Shown here one piece after another: positions 9,294 through 16,723 of a stretch of DNA of 64,000 nucleotides; position 1 is the stretch's first letter, and each line of letters opens with the position of its first letter. Position numbers and translations under genes: made by a program. The notes beneath the pieces were generated by a model that searched no databases, was not told where the DNA came from, and was given only the letters and a program-made list of their open reading frames with translations. Source of the stretch: UBA6055 sp965203755 (GTDB lineage Bacteria; Chloroflexota; Anaerolineae; Aggregatilineales; Phototrophicaceae); contig OZ241910.1 of NCBI GenBank assembly GCA_965203755.1, positions 434,001 to 498,000 of the forward strand. Reading direction: 5' to 3'.

Positions 9294-10238
9294 TCAAGCG
9301 GAATCGCGGCTTGGGGCGGCGTCCAAATGGGCTGAAATTCGCCTGATTTTGTCGCCGGTCTCATACCAGCTTATCCGGCTTAGCCCAAGTTTCTCTCGGA
9401 TGCGGTCTTCATCGACATCAGCGCGGTAATCCCGAACCGCCATCGTCCAGCGCATGACCTCAAATGACAGCTTAAACCCTACTTCGGCCCGCTTTCCAAT
9501 CTCCGTCAGGATATATTCAAGGTTGCGGGGCGTGCAGGTGAAGACGGTCTCCGGCGGCCGATACTGCTGCTGATAGCGGTTCAGCAGCGGCGGCAATTCG
9601 GCATCAAGTTCAATGCGCCGTTCTTTATACACATTGCGTATTTTATGCTTGATGATCACGAGCGCTTTTTCGGGATGACACTGGTCAATGTCTTCCAGTT
9701 TCAGCCGCCCGGTTTCCGCTTTTTTGATGCCGGTTTGCAGTAATAATCTGAACAGCAGTTCAGGCCGATAATCCTGCTCGTCCTTCTTTCTCATGGTTTG
9801 ACAGGCCGCCAGGCAATGTTTGACCTGGGTCTCATTCAGAACCTCGGACAGCGGCGCCGGGCCGGAACGCTGGCGGATTGGAAGAGCGGGATCATAGCGG
9901 ACAGCATCCAAGCCTTTCAGCCATTTGAAGTACACTTTGAGCGTCGTGACGCGCCGCGCATAGGTCTTGCGGCTGCATGGAATGCCGCGTTGATTCTCCA
10001 TCCAATCCAGATAGGCATTCAAATCCGATGTTAAATACTGCCCAATCGGCCTGGCTGGGGCGCTAAACTTGGCCAGCAAATTCATATCGCCGCGAAATGC
10101 CCTGATGGTATGCTCTGACTTGCCTTCTTTTCGCAGATAATCGGCAAACAAGTCAAAGGTCGCAGCCAGCGATGTGCGTTGGCTGATGTCTTGAGCCGAG
10201 CGCGGCGGATTGGAAAACAGCGGCAGTTGCTTCGCCAT
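9294..10238 (-). CDS. Tyrosine recombinase-like protein with degenerate active site
   Basis: 314 aa with a Xer/integrase layout: an N-terminal SAM-like core-binding domain (TFDLFADYLRKEGKSEHTIR, residues 28-47) and a C-terminal catalytic fold. Key residues are altered. The Arg-I position is Lys172 in TGIKKAE, the HxxR motif reads E260-VM-R263, the next His position is Trp264, the LGH histidine is Leu286, and the tyrosine position near 295 is Gly, although Tyr292 is close. Start ATG 10238 has AGGTG 8 nt upstream. Probably non-catalytic or an unusual subfamily. Convergent with ligA. Confidence 0.75.
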   Translation of the reverse strand: MAKQLPLFSNPPRSAQDISQRTSLAATFDLFADYLRKEGKSEHTIRAFRGDMNLLAKFSAPARPIGQYLTSDLNAYLDWMENQRGIPCSRKTYARRVTTLKVYFKWLKGLDAVRYDPALPIRQRSGPAPLSEVLNETQVKHCLAACQTMRKKDEQDYRPELLFRLLLQTGIKKAETGRLKLEDIDQCHPEKALVIIKHKIRNVYKERRIELDAELPPLLNRYQQQYRPPETVFTCTPRNLEYILTEIGKRAEVGFKLSFEVMRWTMAVRDYRADVDEDRIREKLGLSRISWYETGDKIRRISAHLDAAPSRDSA

Positions 10239-10326
10239 GATAAAACACCTATCTTGCAGCACAGATTTTCCATCAAGCATAGAACGGATGCGCAGAGCAG
10301 TCAAGTCGAAGTTTTGACGGCGCGTT

Positions 10327-11145
10327 TCAACGTTTGTTTGTCCAAGCGGGGTTAGCGAAACGTTCGTCCAGCAGGGCATCTCGGCGCCGCAATTCCCTGT
10401 CTGACAGCCTGCCGCGCGCCATCTCTAGATCAAATGCCTGACAAAATCCGCGTTCAACCGCCAAAGCGACCGCATCCCAGGCCGGCGGATCATCCAGCGC
10501 ATCCGCCAGGGTCGCGGCGCGGCAACGCAGCTTTTGCCGCTGAAGCCGACGCGCTTGGGGAGAATCAAAGTTCAGCGCATCACAGATACGGGCGATATCG
10601 CCGCCCAGCGGAATCGCGCCATGCTGCAAGATTCCCCCCTTGCGCCGCAGTTGAGCGCTTCCGATCAACTTGCGTTTTTTGACCGTGATTTCATAGTGCG
10701 AAGGCATGTCGAAACAAACAGGCCCGCTAGTTTGGCTGTTGAGCCCGGCGCCTTGATGCTCTGACTGCGCCGCCAAGCCAAGCTGCTGCAAGGCGCGCAA
10801 TAATCCGCGGCTGATGCGGCGGCAGCTTTCGACCACATCGGCGGCCGCCAGTGGGTGTGCAATCGGCAAGCTAAGGCTGTACGTCAGTTCATCGCCGTGC
10901 AGAATCGCCTTGCCGCCGGTCGCCCGGCGCACCAGATGCCAGCCGCGCGCATGCAGGCGGCTCATGTCCAGGTCTCGAATGCGCTGGCCATAACCAAGCG
11001 ACAGGCACATCGGCCGCCAGCCATACAAGCGCAGGGTCGGCGGCTGCCAGCCGCTCGATACAGCTTCTAGGATGGCGCTGTCGACCGCCATATTGTCCGG
11101 CCCGCGCCGAAAGTCGGACTCGACGATAACACGGCATTGACGCAT
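10327..11145 (-). CDS. lipM: Octanoyltransferase LipM / lipoate-protein ligase A family
   Basis: Transfers octanoate or lipoate to carrier domains such as GcvH or E2 subunits. The BPL/LplA/LipB fold is shown by RRGPDNMAVDSAIL near the start, RRATGGKAILHGDELTYSL at about 74-92, and the Cys-bearing CFDMPSHYEITV followed by KKRKLIGSAQ. The Cys and its spacing resemble LipM-type octanoyltransferases, which use an acyl-thioester, more than LplA ligases. Length is 272 aa, starting at ATG 11145 with AAGGTGAG upstream. Divergent from the LCP gene, whose promoter overlaps its 5' end. Confidence 0.85.
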   Translation of the reverse strand: MRQCRVIVESDFRRGPDNMAVDSAILEAVSSGWQPPTLRLYGWRPMCLSLGYGQRIRDLDMSRLHARGWHLVRRATGGKAILHGDELTYSLSLPIAHPLAAADVVESCRRISRGLLRALQQLGLAAQSEHQGAGLNSQTSGPVCFDMPSHYEITVKKRKLIGSAQLRRKGGILQHGAIPLGGDIARICDALNFDSPQARRLQRQKLRCRAATLADALDDPPAWDAVALAVERGFCQAFDLEMARGRLSDRELRRRDALLDERFANPAWTNKR

Positions 11146-11164
11146 TTTCTCACCTTGCTATACT
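11137..11164 (+). promoter_or_regulatory. Promoter of the LCP gene
   Basis: TTGACG (11137-11142), 16-nt spacer, TATACT (11159-11164), 33 nt before the LCP ATG. It overlaps the first codons of lipM on the other strand. Confidence 0.6.
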
Positions 11165-11197
11165 AATTCTATACAGCAATGAACGGAATCAGCCTGC

Positions 11198-12424
11198 ATG
11201 TCCGATCATTTTAACAGCGGGAGCACTTCATCAAACTCAAACGCGGCGAATTCCGGCTATGGCGGCGCGTCTCATTTACCCAAGCCGCGCCAATCGCCGC
11301 CGGGCGGCTTATCGCGGCGGCGGCTTTCCCGCCAGCGTCCTGTCCCCGGCCCTCATCGCATCAACGAGTGGGCTTGGGTCACCATCGCCGGCGCCATGAT
11401 GGCCGGCTTTGCCTTGGTGATTTTGGCGATGCTGTTTTTGCTGCGGCTGCCCTTGTCCGCTCAAGAGATCACACCCACTGCCGCAAGCCCGACCGCATTG
11501 CCCACGCCGGTCGATGCGCGGACTGAATTCAGGGCTGATGACAAACAGATTGGCGTTGATATCCTGCCGCTGCTGGATGGCAGAACGATTGAACTCCAGC
11601 CTTGGGACGGGCAATCGCGCTTTACCATGATTGTGGCTGGTCTTGACCGCCGTCCAGGGGAAACCGGGCTGGAGTTTCGCACCGACAGCATGATGCTGGT
11701 CAGCCTTGACCCAACAGAGGGGCGGCTTGGCATCCTTAGCATTCCGCGCGATCTGTACGTTCAAATACCTGGATGGCGCAACTATCGAATCAACGCGGCG
11801 CTGTACTTGGGCGAAGCGCGGGGGGAAGGTTATGGCCCCACGCTCTTGATGCAAACCTTTCAGCTTAATTTCGGGATTCGCGTCCATGATTATATGCTGA
11901 TCGATTTTCAGGCTTTTATCGACGTCGTGGATCTGATCGGCGGCGTCGAGGTCTCCATTGACTATACCATTAACGACCCGCGCTATCCCGATATGAATTT
12001 CGGTTATGATCCTTTCTATCTGCCCGCCGGGACGCATCATCTGGATGGCTACGATACCCTTCGATTCGCCCGCACGCGGCACGGCAACAACGATATTCGG
12101 CGCGCCGAACGTCAGCAGCAGGTTCTTTTCGCGGTCCGCGACCGCGTGCTCGACTTCGGCGCGCTGCCACAGCTGCTTATCCAGGCGCCGGCTTTCTGGA
12201 ACGCCTTGAGCAGCAATGTTTATACCGGTCTGTCGCTGGAGCATCTGATCCAACTGGGTTTATACATCAAAGACATTGACCGCGGCAATATCAAGACCGG
12301 CATCATCAATTTCAGGTATCTGCAAGAGTACACCACCGAATCCGGGCAGCACGTTCTTGTCCCTTTGCGGGCGCCATTGGGCAATCTGATGCGCGAGGTC
12401 TTCGGCGACGGCTACTGGCAATAG
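11198..12424 (+). CDS. LytR-CpsA-Psr (LCP) family protein
   Basis: LCP enzymes transfer polyprenyl-phosphate-linked glycopolymers to the cell wall or surface. This 408-aa protein has a low-complexity Ser/Asn/Pro/Arg-rich cytosolic tail, one membrane segment at about residues 58-85, and an external LCP domain. Signatures are RTDSMMLVSLDP, LGILSIPRDLYVQIPG, RINAALYLG, the mid-domain DVVDLIGGVEVSID, and RFARTRHGNNDIRRAERQQQ, carrying the conserved arginines that bind pyrophosphate. Single gene with its own promoter, convergent with the predicted ncRNA downstream. Confidence 0.93.
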   Translation: MSDHFNSGSTSSNSNAANSGYGGASHLPKPRQSPPGGLSRRRLSRQRPVPGPHRINEWAWVTIAGAMMAGFALVILAMLFLLRLPLSAQEITPTAASPTALPTPVDARTEFRADDKQIGVDILPLLDGRTIELQPWDGQSRFTMIVAGLDRRPGETGLEFRTDSMMLVSLDPTEGRLGILSIPRDLYVQIPGWRNYRINAALYLGEARGEGYGPTLLMQTFQLNFGIRVHDYMLIDFQAFIDVVDLIGGVEVSIDYTINDPRYPDMNFGYDPFYLPAGTHHLDGYDTLRFARTRHGNNDIRRAERQQQVLFAVRDRVLDFGALPQLLIQAPAFWNALSSNVYTGLSLEHLIQLGLYIKDIDRGNIKTGIINFRYLQEYTTESGQHVLVPLRAPLGNLMREVFGDGYWQ

Positions 12425-12427
12425 CCC

Positions 12428-12632
12428 AAAGCAAAACAGCGCACCCCAGGTACGCTGTTCCTGACCCGCCGCACCGTGCAGCCCATCGTTCTCGAACCTG
12501 TGAAAACAGACTGGGCATCGCTTGGCAACCGCTGTTTTGGCTCGGGCCTATTACATGGGCTGCCAAAGTAGACACCCGCAAATGAGCATGTTGGCTCGAC
12601 ACGTATCGTTCTATCACGAATGCGGCCGGCTT
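12428..12632 (-). ncRNA. Predicted structured non-coding RNA (~205 nt), family unassigned
   Basis: No ORF with coding character runs through this span, yet it has a strong promoter and an intrinsic terminator on the minus strand. Its predicted ends pair: GCCGGCCGCATTCGTG near the 5' end with CACGGTGCGGCGGGTC shortly before the terminator (about 15 bp, one bulge, one G-G mismatch). Inside lies GCAGCCCAT paired with ATGGGCTGC, enclosing AAAACAG/CTGTTTT. A long closing stem, a wide asymmetric loop and an inner stem are reminiscent of 6S RNA in size and topology, but no conserved 6S sequence was recognised, so no name is given. It ends 4 nt past the convergent LCP gene. Confidence 0.65.
12433..12459 (-). 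terminator. Intrinsic terminator of the predicted ncRNA
   Basis: Minus strand AACAGCGTACC-TGG-GGTGCGCTGTT, an 11-bp stem with one G-U pair, followed by TTGCTTT. The plus-strand side lacks a U-run, so it mainly serves minus-strand transcription. Confidence 0.75.
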
Positions 12633-12637
12633 GTTTT

Positions 12638-12666
12638 GTTATAGCATAAGCGGCGTATCCTGTAAA
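12638..12666 (-). promoter_or_regulatory. Strong promoter of the predicted ncRNA
   Basis: Minus strand TTTACA (12661-12666), 17-nt spacer, TATAAC (12638-12643), with a TGC just before the -10 (extended -10). Predicted start near 12631. Confidence 0.75.
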
Positions 12667-13086
12667 GTGAGAATCGGCGGCAAATACAGACAAGATTCTG
12701 GGGAGTTTCTGATTTCGCGAATAGATGAAGCCGCAGCGCCTCGCGGGGCAATCACATCAAAAGCGCGGCCCTTTGGTCGCCTTTTGCGGCTTGTTCCATG
12801 ATACCCTTTTATTGAATGGCGGCGGACGCGGCGATTGAGCAATGAGGCGAGGGAAGCATGACGTTTTTGGCATCAAAACGGCGCGAAGCGGTTTATCCAA
12901 TCAGAAAGGGTTTTTATGGGTCAAAGCGATTCATTCAGCGCATTCGGCTTCATCTTGAATTGTCGTCATTGCGCGGTATCCAGCGCTTTTCGCGCACTGG
13001 ACCGCCACGTGCTGCCATCTATTGCCAAAAACGGCAGGTCTATTGCCACCGATTTGGCGCGATTACCTTGGAAATTCAAAAAATCC
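12667..13086 (+). other. Gap with no supported gene
   Basis: About 420 bases. Short overlapping frames exist (from 12858 and 12916), but they have mutually incompatible coding patterns, no clear ribosome site and no recognisable domain. No RNA fold or repeat stands out. Confidence 0.5.
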
Positions 13087-13116
13087 TTGACAAAATCGGA
13101 TTTCAGAGCATATACT
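13087..13116 (+). promoter_or_regulatory. Promoter upstream of the beta-helix protein
   Basis: TTGACA (13087-13092), 18-nt spacer, TATACT (13111-13116). Transcription would begin near 13123, giving a leader of about 140 nt that contains the short ORF and the poly-C tract. Confidence 0.65.
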
Positions 13117-13150
13117 TGGGAAGTTTTAGATAAAATAGGAGCGTGATGAA

Positions 13151-13267
13151 ATGAATATGAATAATAAGGCAGTGATGAATATAGAAAAATGCCATCCCAA
13201 GCGGGGAATGGCGGCGGCGGTTAATCCCCCCCCCCCCGAATTTTCTTGGAGCACGCCGGCATGGTAA
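13151..13267 (+). CDS. Possible 38-codon leader ORF spanning a poly-C tract
   Basis: ATG 13151 follows AGGAG by 9 nt. The frame reads MNMNNKAVMNIEKCHPKRG, then an Ala/Pro-rich stretch encoded partly by the 12-C run, and ends with a TAA overlapping the beta-helix start (ATGGTAA). It is not in frame with the beta-helix gene, but adding one C would join them. It could be a translational-coupling leader or chance. There is no homology evidence. Confidence 0.25.
   Translation: MNMNNKAVMNIEKCHPKRGMAAAVNPPPPEFSWSTPAW
13226..13237 (+). repeat. Homopolymer of 12 C
   Basis: Twelve consecutive C residues in the leader of the beta-helix gene, the longest homopolymer noticed in the window. Such tracts slip during replication and are also prone to sequencing error. 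Confidence 0.95.
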
Positions 13268-14496
13268 AGAAAACTCTGCTTCTTTGCCTGCTGTTCCTGT
13301 TCTGCATCCTCGCCCTGCCGGTCCAAAGCCAGGCAACGCCAGCGCCAACTGTGCCAGCGCGGCTGACCAATCCGACGGCGGCAGACTTGGCGGATACCTG
13401 CGGCCTGCCGGCAACTTACGCACAGTTCACTTCAGCCGCCAGCACAACCACCTTCAACATGACCGCCGACTGCGCTTATCACAGCTGGTCAGCCCCGGCT
13501 AACACTGCCGTTCTGCATTTTTCATCCGGCGAGTTCACCATCGACGGCAACGGACACAGCATTATCGGACCGCCCCATACCTTTGCCATACAGGTACAGG
13601 GTTCAAGCGCCGTCCTCAATCTGAACAATGTAACCATTCGCCAGAGCGGGGGCGCGCCGACCATTACCGTGCAGGGTGGAGCGACTCTTAGAAGCCAAAA
13701 CCTCATCCTCAGAGACAATTCTGTCAATCCTGTGCTGTGGGTCTCGAACAGCGGCACACAAGCCACTTTGCGGAATGTGCAGTTCCTAGACAACCGTCAG
13801 ACAGCCCGCGTCGGGATATTCGGGAGCGCTATTACCGTCTCCACCGGCGGCACGGCGAGCATCACCGACGGCATCTTCCGCGGAAACAGAAACACCGCTG
13901 GCAAAACTGACGTGGTCGTAGCCGCCGGGACCGGAGCCTCGGTCCAACTCCAGGGCTGCATGACCTTTGAGGACAATGTCCAGGCAGACGGCATCACGGC
14001 GGCAAACGACCATAGGGGCTATTCTACCGGCGGCGCTACCGGACAAGTCACTGACAGCAGCACCGGCAGCTGTCCGAGAAATTTCAGCTATTGGCTGGCG
14101 CTCACACCGCAAAAGAAGTCCAAGAAAACGGCTACACCGCGGCCATCGGCCACGGCGCGGCCGCTGGCCACGACCTGCATTGACCTGCGCCAGGCGACCG
14201 GCATCGCCGTTCATGCCACTTATGGGCTGGCGAGCGGCGTCCAATGCCAGCGGCTTGGCGGCGGCGGCATCGGCGTCCAGTCGATTGTGGACGGCGGCTT
14301 TATTGATGCCGTCGATATCTGGGGCTATGTCGAGCAGGGCGTCGAGGTCTGCTTCCCACAGGCGGGCGAGCTTCTCTTCCTGGATGCGCGCACGATGCCG
14401 CGCGCTATCGCGCCATTGGCGGCGCACACCGTCAACGGCATGACCTGCGGCGCGGTTGAAACGCCGGGCTCGATTGTGCTGATGCCGCTTCCATAA
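13261..14496 (+). CDS. Secreted protein with parallel beta-helix repeats
   Basis: 411 aa. A signal peptide occupies about residues 1-27 (MVKKTLLLCLLFLFCILALP). Residues about 45-260 contain imperfect beta-helix coils of the type FTIDGNGHSI, LNLNNVTIRQS, LRSQNLILRDN, ATLRNVQFLDN and ASITDGIFRGN. A Lys/Thr/Pro-rich linker (KKSKKTATPRPSATARP) leads to a C-terminal domain of about 100 aa with four cysteines (TCIDLRQATG...CGAVETPG) that I do not recognise. ATG 13261 follows GGAG. No catalytic residues are evident. A surface adhesin or polysaccharide-binding role is plausible but inferred. Confidence 0.75.
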   Translation: MVKKTLLLCLLFLFCILALPVQSQATPAPTVPARLTNPTAADLADTCGLPATYAQFTSAASTTTFNMTADCAYHSWSAPANTAVLHFSSGEFTIDGNGHSIIGPPHTFAIQVQGSSAVLNLNNVTIRQSGGAPTITVQGGATLRSQNLILRDNSVNPVLWVSNSGTQATLRNVQFLDNRQTARVGIFGSAITVSTGGTASITDGIFRGNRNTAGKTDVVVAAGTGASVQLQGCMTFEDNVQADGITAANDHRGYSTGGATGQVTDSSTGSCPRNFSYWLALTPQKKSKKTATPRPSATARPLATTCIDLRQATGIAVHATYGLASGVQCQRLGGGGIGVQSIVDGGFIDAVDIWGYVEQGVEVCFPQAGELLFLDARTMPRAIAPLAAHTVNGMTCGAVETPGSIVLMPLP

Positions 14497-14688
14497 GCTG
14501 TTTCGGCGGCGAGTTTTGTTTGAATACGATTGGGGAATGCCTGATTTCGCGGCTGAAGGATTTGAAAATCACCATACCGCGCTTTTCGCCGCGGCCAGAT
14601 TCTGGTTAATCTCATATACTCATGGCAGCTTTCCCTGCCTATAATGGGCTGGACACTGTTGATCCAAACATGTTATCGGGAGTTGGCG

Positions 14689-15396
14689 ATGAATAATGGG
14701 TTGTTCCGAGAAAGTTTAGCCGAGTTAATAGGTACATTTGTCCTGGTTTTTGTCGGGTCGGCGGCTGTGCTTGTGGCGCCGAATGCCGGCGGTCTGGTAG
14801 TTCCGGCTCTGGCGCACGGTTTGATTCTGGTGAGTTTGATTTATGTCTATGGGCATATCTCCGGCGCGCAGGTGAACCCGGCAGTCACCTTTGGCTTATG
14901 GATTGGCGGCAAGCAGGATACGACGAAATCGGCGCTTTATATGCTGGTTCAGTTTATCGGTGGCATCGCCGCAGCCGCCGCGCTGGTTACGGTTGCGCCG
15001 CCGGATCATGCCGCGGTTGTCGAGTTTGTGGGCGGCGCGGATCTTTATAATTATGGTCAGACGACCGGGTTTCTCACCGAAGGCGCCGTTTGGACGGCCG
15101 CGCTTTATGAAGCCATCCTGACCTTTTTCCTCGTCAGCGCAGTGTATCAGGCCGCGGTTTATGGACGCGCCGGGAATTTGGCTGGCCTTGCCATTGGCCT
15201 GACGCTGGCGGCAAGCATCTTCGCCGGCGGCCCGGCAACTGGCGCATCATTGAATCCTGCCCGCACCTTGGGGCCAGCCCTCGCCGCTGGGGATACATCC
15301 TATCTCATTCCATATCTAGTCGGGCTGTTTGGCGGCGGCGCCATCGGCGGCCTTGTGCATGCTTATGTGCTGCCATCGGGCGAATCATCCGAATAA
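14689..15396 (+). CDS. Aquaporin / MIP-family channel
   Basis: Six-helix water or small-solute channel of 235 aa. Both half-helix signatures are present: SGAQVNPAVTFG and GASLNPARTLG, and the first helix reads LAELIGTFVLVFVGSAAV. The spacing is that of the water-selective branch, since glycerol facilitators have longer loops, but substrate is not proven. Start ATG 14689 (MNNGLFRESL) has GGGAG 7 nt upstream; an earlier in-frame ATG at 14644 lacks a ribosome site. A TATAAT lies at 14640-14645. The 190-nt gap before it holds nothing else obvious. Confidence 0.92.
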   Translation: MNNGLFRESLAELIGTFVLVFVGSAAVLVAPNAGGLVVPALAHGLILVSLIYVYGHISGAQVNPAVTFGLWIGGKQDTTKSALYMLVQFIGGIAAAAALVTVAPPDHAAVVEFVGGADLYNYGQTTGFLTEGAVWTAALYEAILTFFLVSAVYQAAVYGRAGNLAGLAIGLTLAASIFAGGPATGASLNPARTLGPALAAGDTSYLIPYLVGLFGGGAIGGLVHAYVLPSGESSE

Positions 15397-15440
15397 AAGG
15401 GGGGAATTGTAGCAATTTCATAACTATCGCCAATATCTGG

Positions 15441-15469
15441 TTGACAACCTACTATAAGCCTGTTATATT
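15441..15469 (+). promoter_or_regulatory. Strong promoter of the accessory patch
   Basis: TTGACA (15441-15446), 17-nt spacer, TATATT (15464-15469). Transcription would start near 15476, exactly at the first hairpin of the structured leader. Confidence 0.75.
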
Positions 15470-15473
15470 GGTG

Positions 15474-15590
15474 AAGCCCTGCAATCGGGCTGTATTAAGG
15501 GTTTCCTGTGGCAATGAGGTTGGTAGCCAATGGTTGCCACAGGAAACGAACTAAAAGTTGAAAACCATGATGGTTTTCAGCCTTTAGTGT
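15474..15590 (+). other. Structured leader with three consecutive hairpins
   Basis: Three inverted repeats in about 115 nt: AGCCC/GGGCT at 15475-15491; a perfect 14-bp repeat GTTTCCTGTGGCAA (15501-15514) and TTGCCACAGGAAAC (15534-15547) with an inner TTGG/CCAA; and CTAAAAGTTGAAAACCAT with ATGGTTTTCAGCCTTTAG (about 15550-15586), 18 bp with one mismatch and one wobble. None ends in a U-run. It may be a 5' leader, a small RNA or a palindromic repeat element. It precedes the small membrane protein by about 45 nt. Confidence 0.7.
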
Positions 15591-15633
15591 AACCCATATT
15601 AGTTATATTCACAGTTTCACTAGGAGGAAACGA

Positions 15634-15852
15634 ATGAGCTCACCTGAAAGAGAATTGAAGGATCTTACAAAGACTGCCGGCGCTGGGTGCTTGGCGGTAT
15701 GGGCACTGTGGAAACTATTGAAGATGGTTGGCTTCTTGCTACCCCCTCTAATTTTAGGTTCTGTGCTCGGTGTACCCGGTATCCTGATAGGTGTAATAAT
15801 CTCTGCGGCTATATTCGGGCGCAGGCAAGGTGAAAGAAGAGACATCGGATGA
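15634..15852 (+). CDS. Small membrane protein of unknown function
   Basis: 72 aa, preceded by a strong AGGAGG site 7 nt before ATG 15634. A charged N-terminus (MSSPERELKDLTK) precedes two hydrophobic stretches at about residues 16-34 and 37-61, and the tail is basic (GRRQGERRDIG). Its stop overlaps the next start (ATGA), so it forms a pair with the SH3b-HExxH protein. Base composition is visibly more AT-rich than neighbouring genes. Function unknown; a helper or anchor for its partner is only a guess. Confidence 0.7.
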   Translation: MSSPERELKDLTKTAGAGCLAVWALWKLLKMVGFLLPPLILGSVLGVPGILIGVIISAAIFGRRQGERRDIG

Positions 15853-16670
15853 ATAAGAAATTGCTCGCACTGTTCCTGTTCATCGTATCGGTCAATGTGG
15901 TTTTAGCACAGGAATACTACATTCAGACCAATCACAATACCAATTTGAGAGTTTTACATAGTACCAATAGCGGTATTGTGGAAACAGTAACGCGTGGAAC
16001 TGTCTTGCACGTCATTGGCGAGTTCAACAGATGGTTGAAGATCAACAGAAACGGCAACGAAGTATGGATGGCAAGCTGGGTAAGTCATACTCGTGTTGAG
16101 GGCAACCAGCAGGCGCAACCGGCGTCTCAAATCGATAACTGTTGTCATGTAGATCGGCAGTGCAACACCAACCAAGAATGGGTAGACGGCTATTGGGCAT
16201 TTCAGAATAATGAGTGTATTGTACCGTCGCAATCCTCTGCCACTACTGCCCCTGATTTACCTTTGCCTTTAATAGAAGGTTCATCTAGCTTTGTATCTAA
16301 AACAGTAGAGGCGTTCCATTACATCAGGGATCGGTCACTAAATTGGTTTAACTATGCCGTAAGCAAAATCAGTTCTATTGGACAGAGGCCACCATTTGAC
16401 CCCGGCTCCAGAGCTTACGTAAGGCGCAGGCGCGTTGAAATATCTGACGAACATGATGACGACACGGTGCTTCTAGCCAGTGTACTCATACATGAGGCTT
16501 GCCATATACATCAGTGGGATGCAGGACGATGGTATAGTTTAGACCCTACCACGCGCGAAGTAGAATGCTTGCAGATACAGCTTGATGCAGTGTCCGAAAT
16601 GGCACCACATAGCTGGGTCAACAATATGCTGCGCCGGGCGATTAGAAACCCTCGTATATCGTATGGCTAA
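15849..16670 (+). CDS. Secreted SH3b protein with HExxH metallopeptidase-like domain
   Basis: 273 aa. Signal peptide at about residues 1-20 (MNKKLLALFLFIVSVNVVLA). An SH3b domain spans about 22-85 (NTNLRVLHSTNSGIVETV...GNEVWMASWVSHT), followed by a Cys-containing Trp/Asn-rich spacer. The C-terminal domain contains LIHEACHIHQWDAG, a zinc-type HExxH at about residue 215, and a downstream Glu in TREVECLQIQ that could be the third ligand. This suggests a small secreted zinc peptidase, perhaps acting on wall material bound by the SH3b domain. Activity is inferred. AT-rich codon use suggests horizontal acquisition. Confidence 0.7.
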   Translation: MNKKLLALFLFIVSVNVVLAQEYYIQTNHNTNLRVLHSTNSGIVETVTRGTVLHVIGEFNRWLKINRNGNEVWMASWVSHTRVEGNQQAQPASQIDNCCHVDRQCNTNQEWVDGYWAFQNNECIVPSQSSATTAPDLPLPLIEGSSSFVSKTVEAFHYIRDRSLNWFNYAVSKISSIGQRPPFDPGSRAYVRRRRVEISDEHDDDTVLLASVLIHEACHIHQWDAGRWYSLDPTTREVECLQIQLDAVSEMAPHSWVNNMLRRAIRNPRISYG

Positions 16671-16674
16671 AAGC

Positions 16675-16707
16675 AGTAATCCCATGGTTATGGGGATTAC
16701 TTTATTT
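16675..16707 (+). terminator. Intrinsic terminator after the SH3b-HExxH gene
   Basis: AGTAATCCCAT-ggtt-ATGGGGATTACT followed by TTATTT. Lies 5 nt after the stop codon and before the convergent aspS 3' end. Confidence 0.8.
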
Positions 16708-16723
16708 CATTGTGGATACCTCC

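Noticed and set aside
12312..12842. Several minus-strand frames through the ncRNA region
   Set aside because: They run across the ncRNA promoter, stems and terminator and encode Arg/Cys-rich sequence without a start signal.
12858..13146. Two overlapping plus-strand frames of 91 and 76 codons
   Set aside because: Each has atypical composition, no recognisable domain and at best a weak ribosome site; the two exclude each other.
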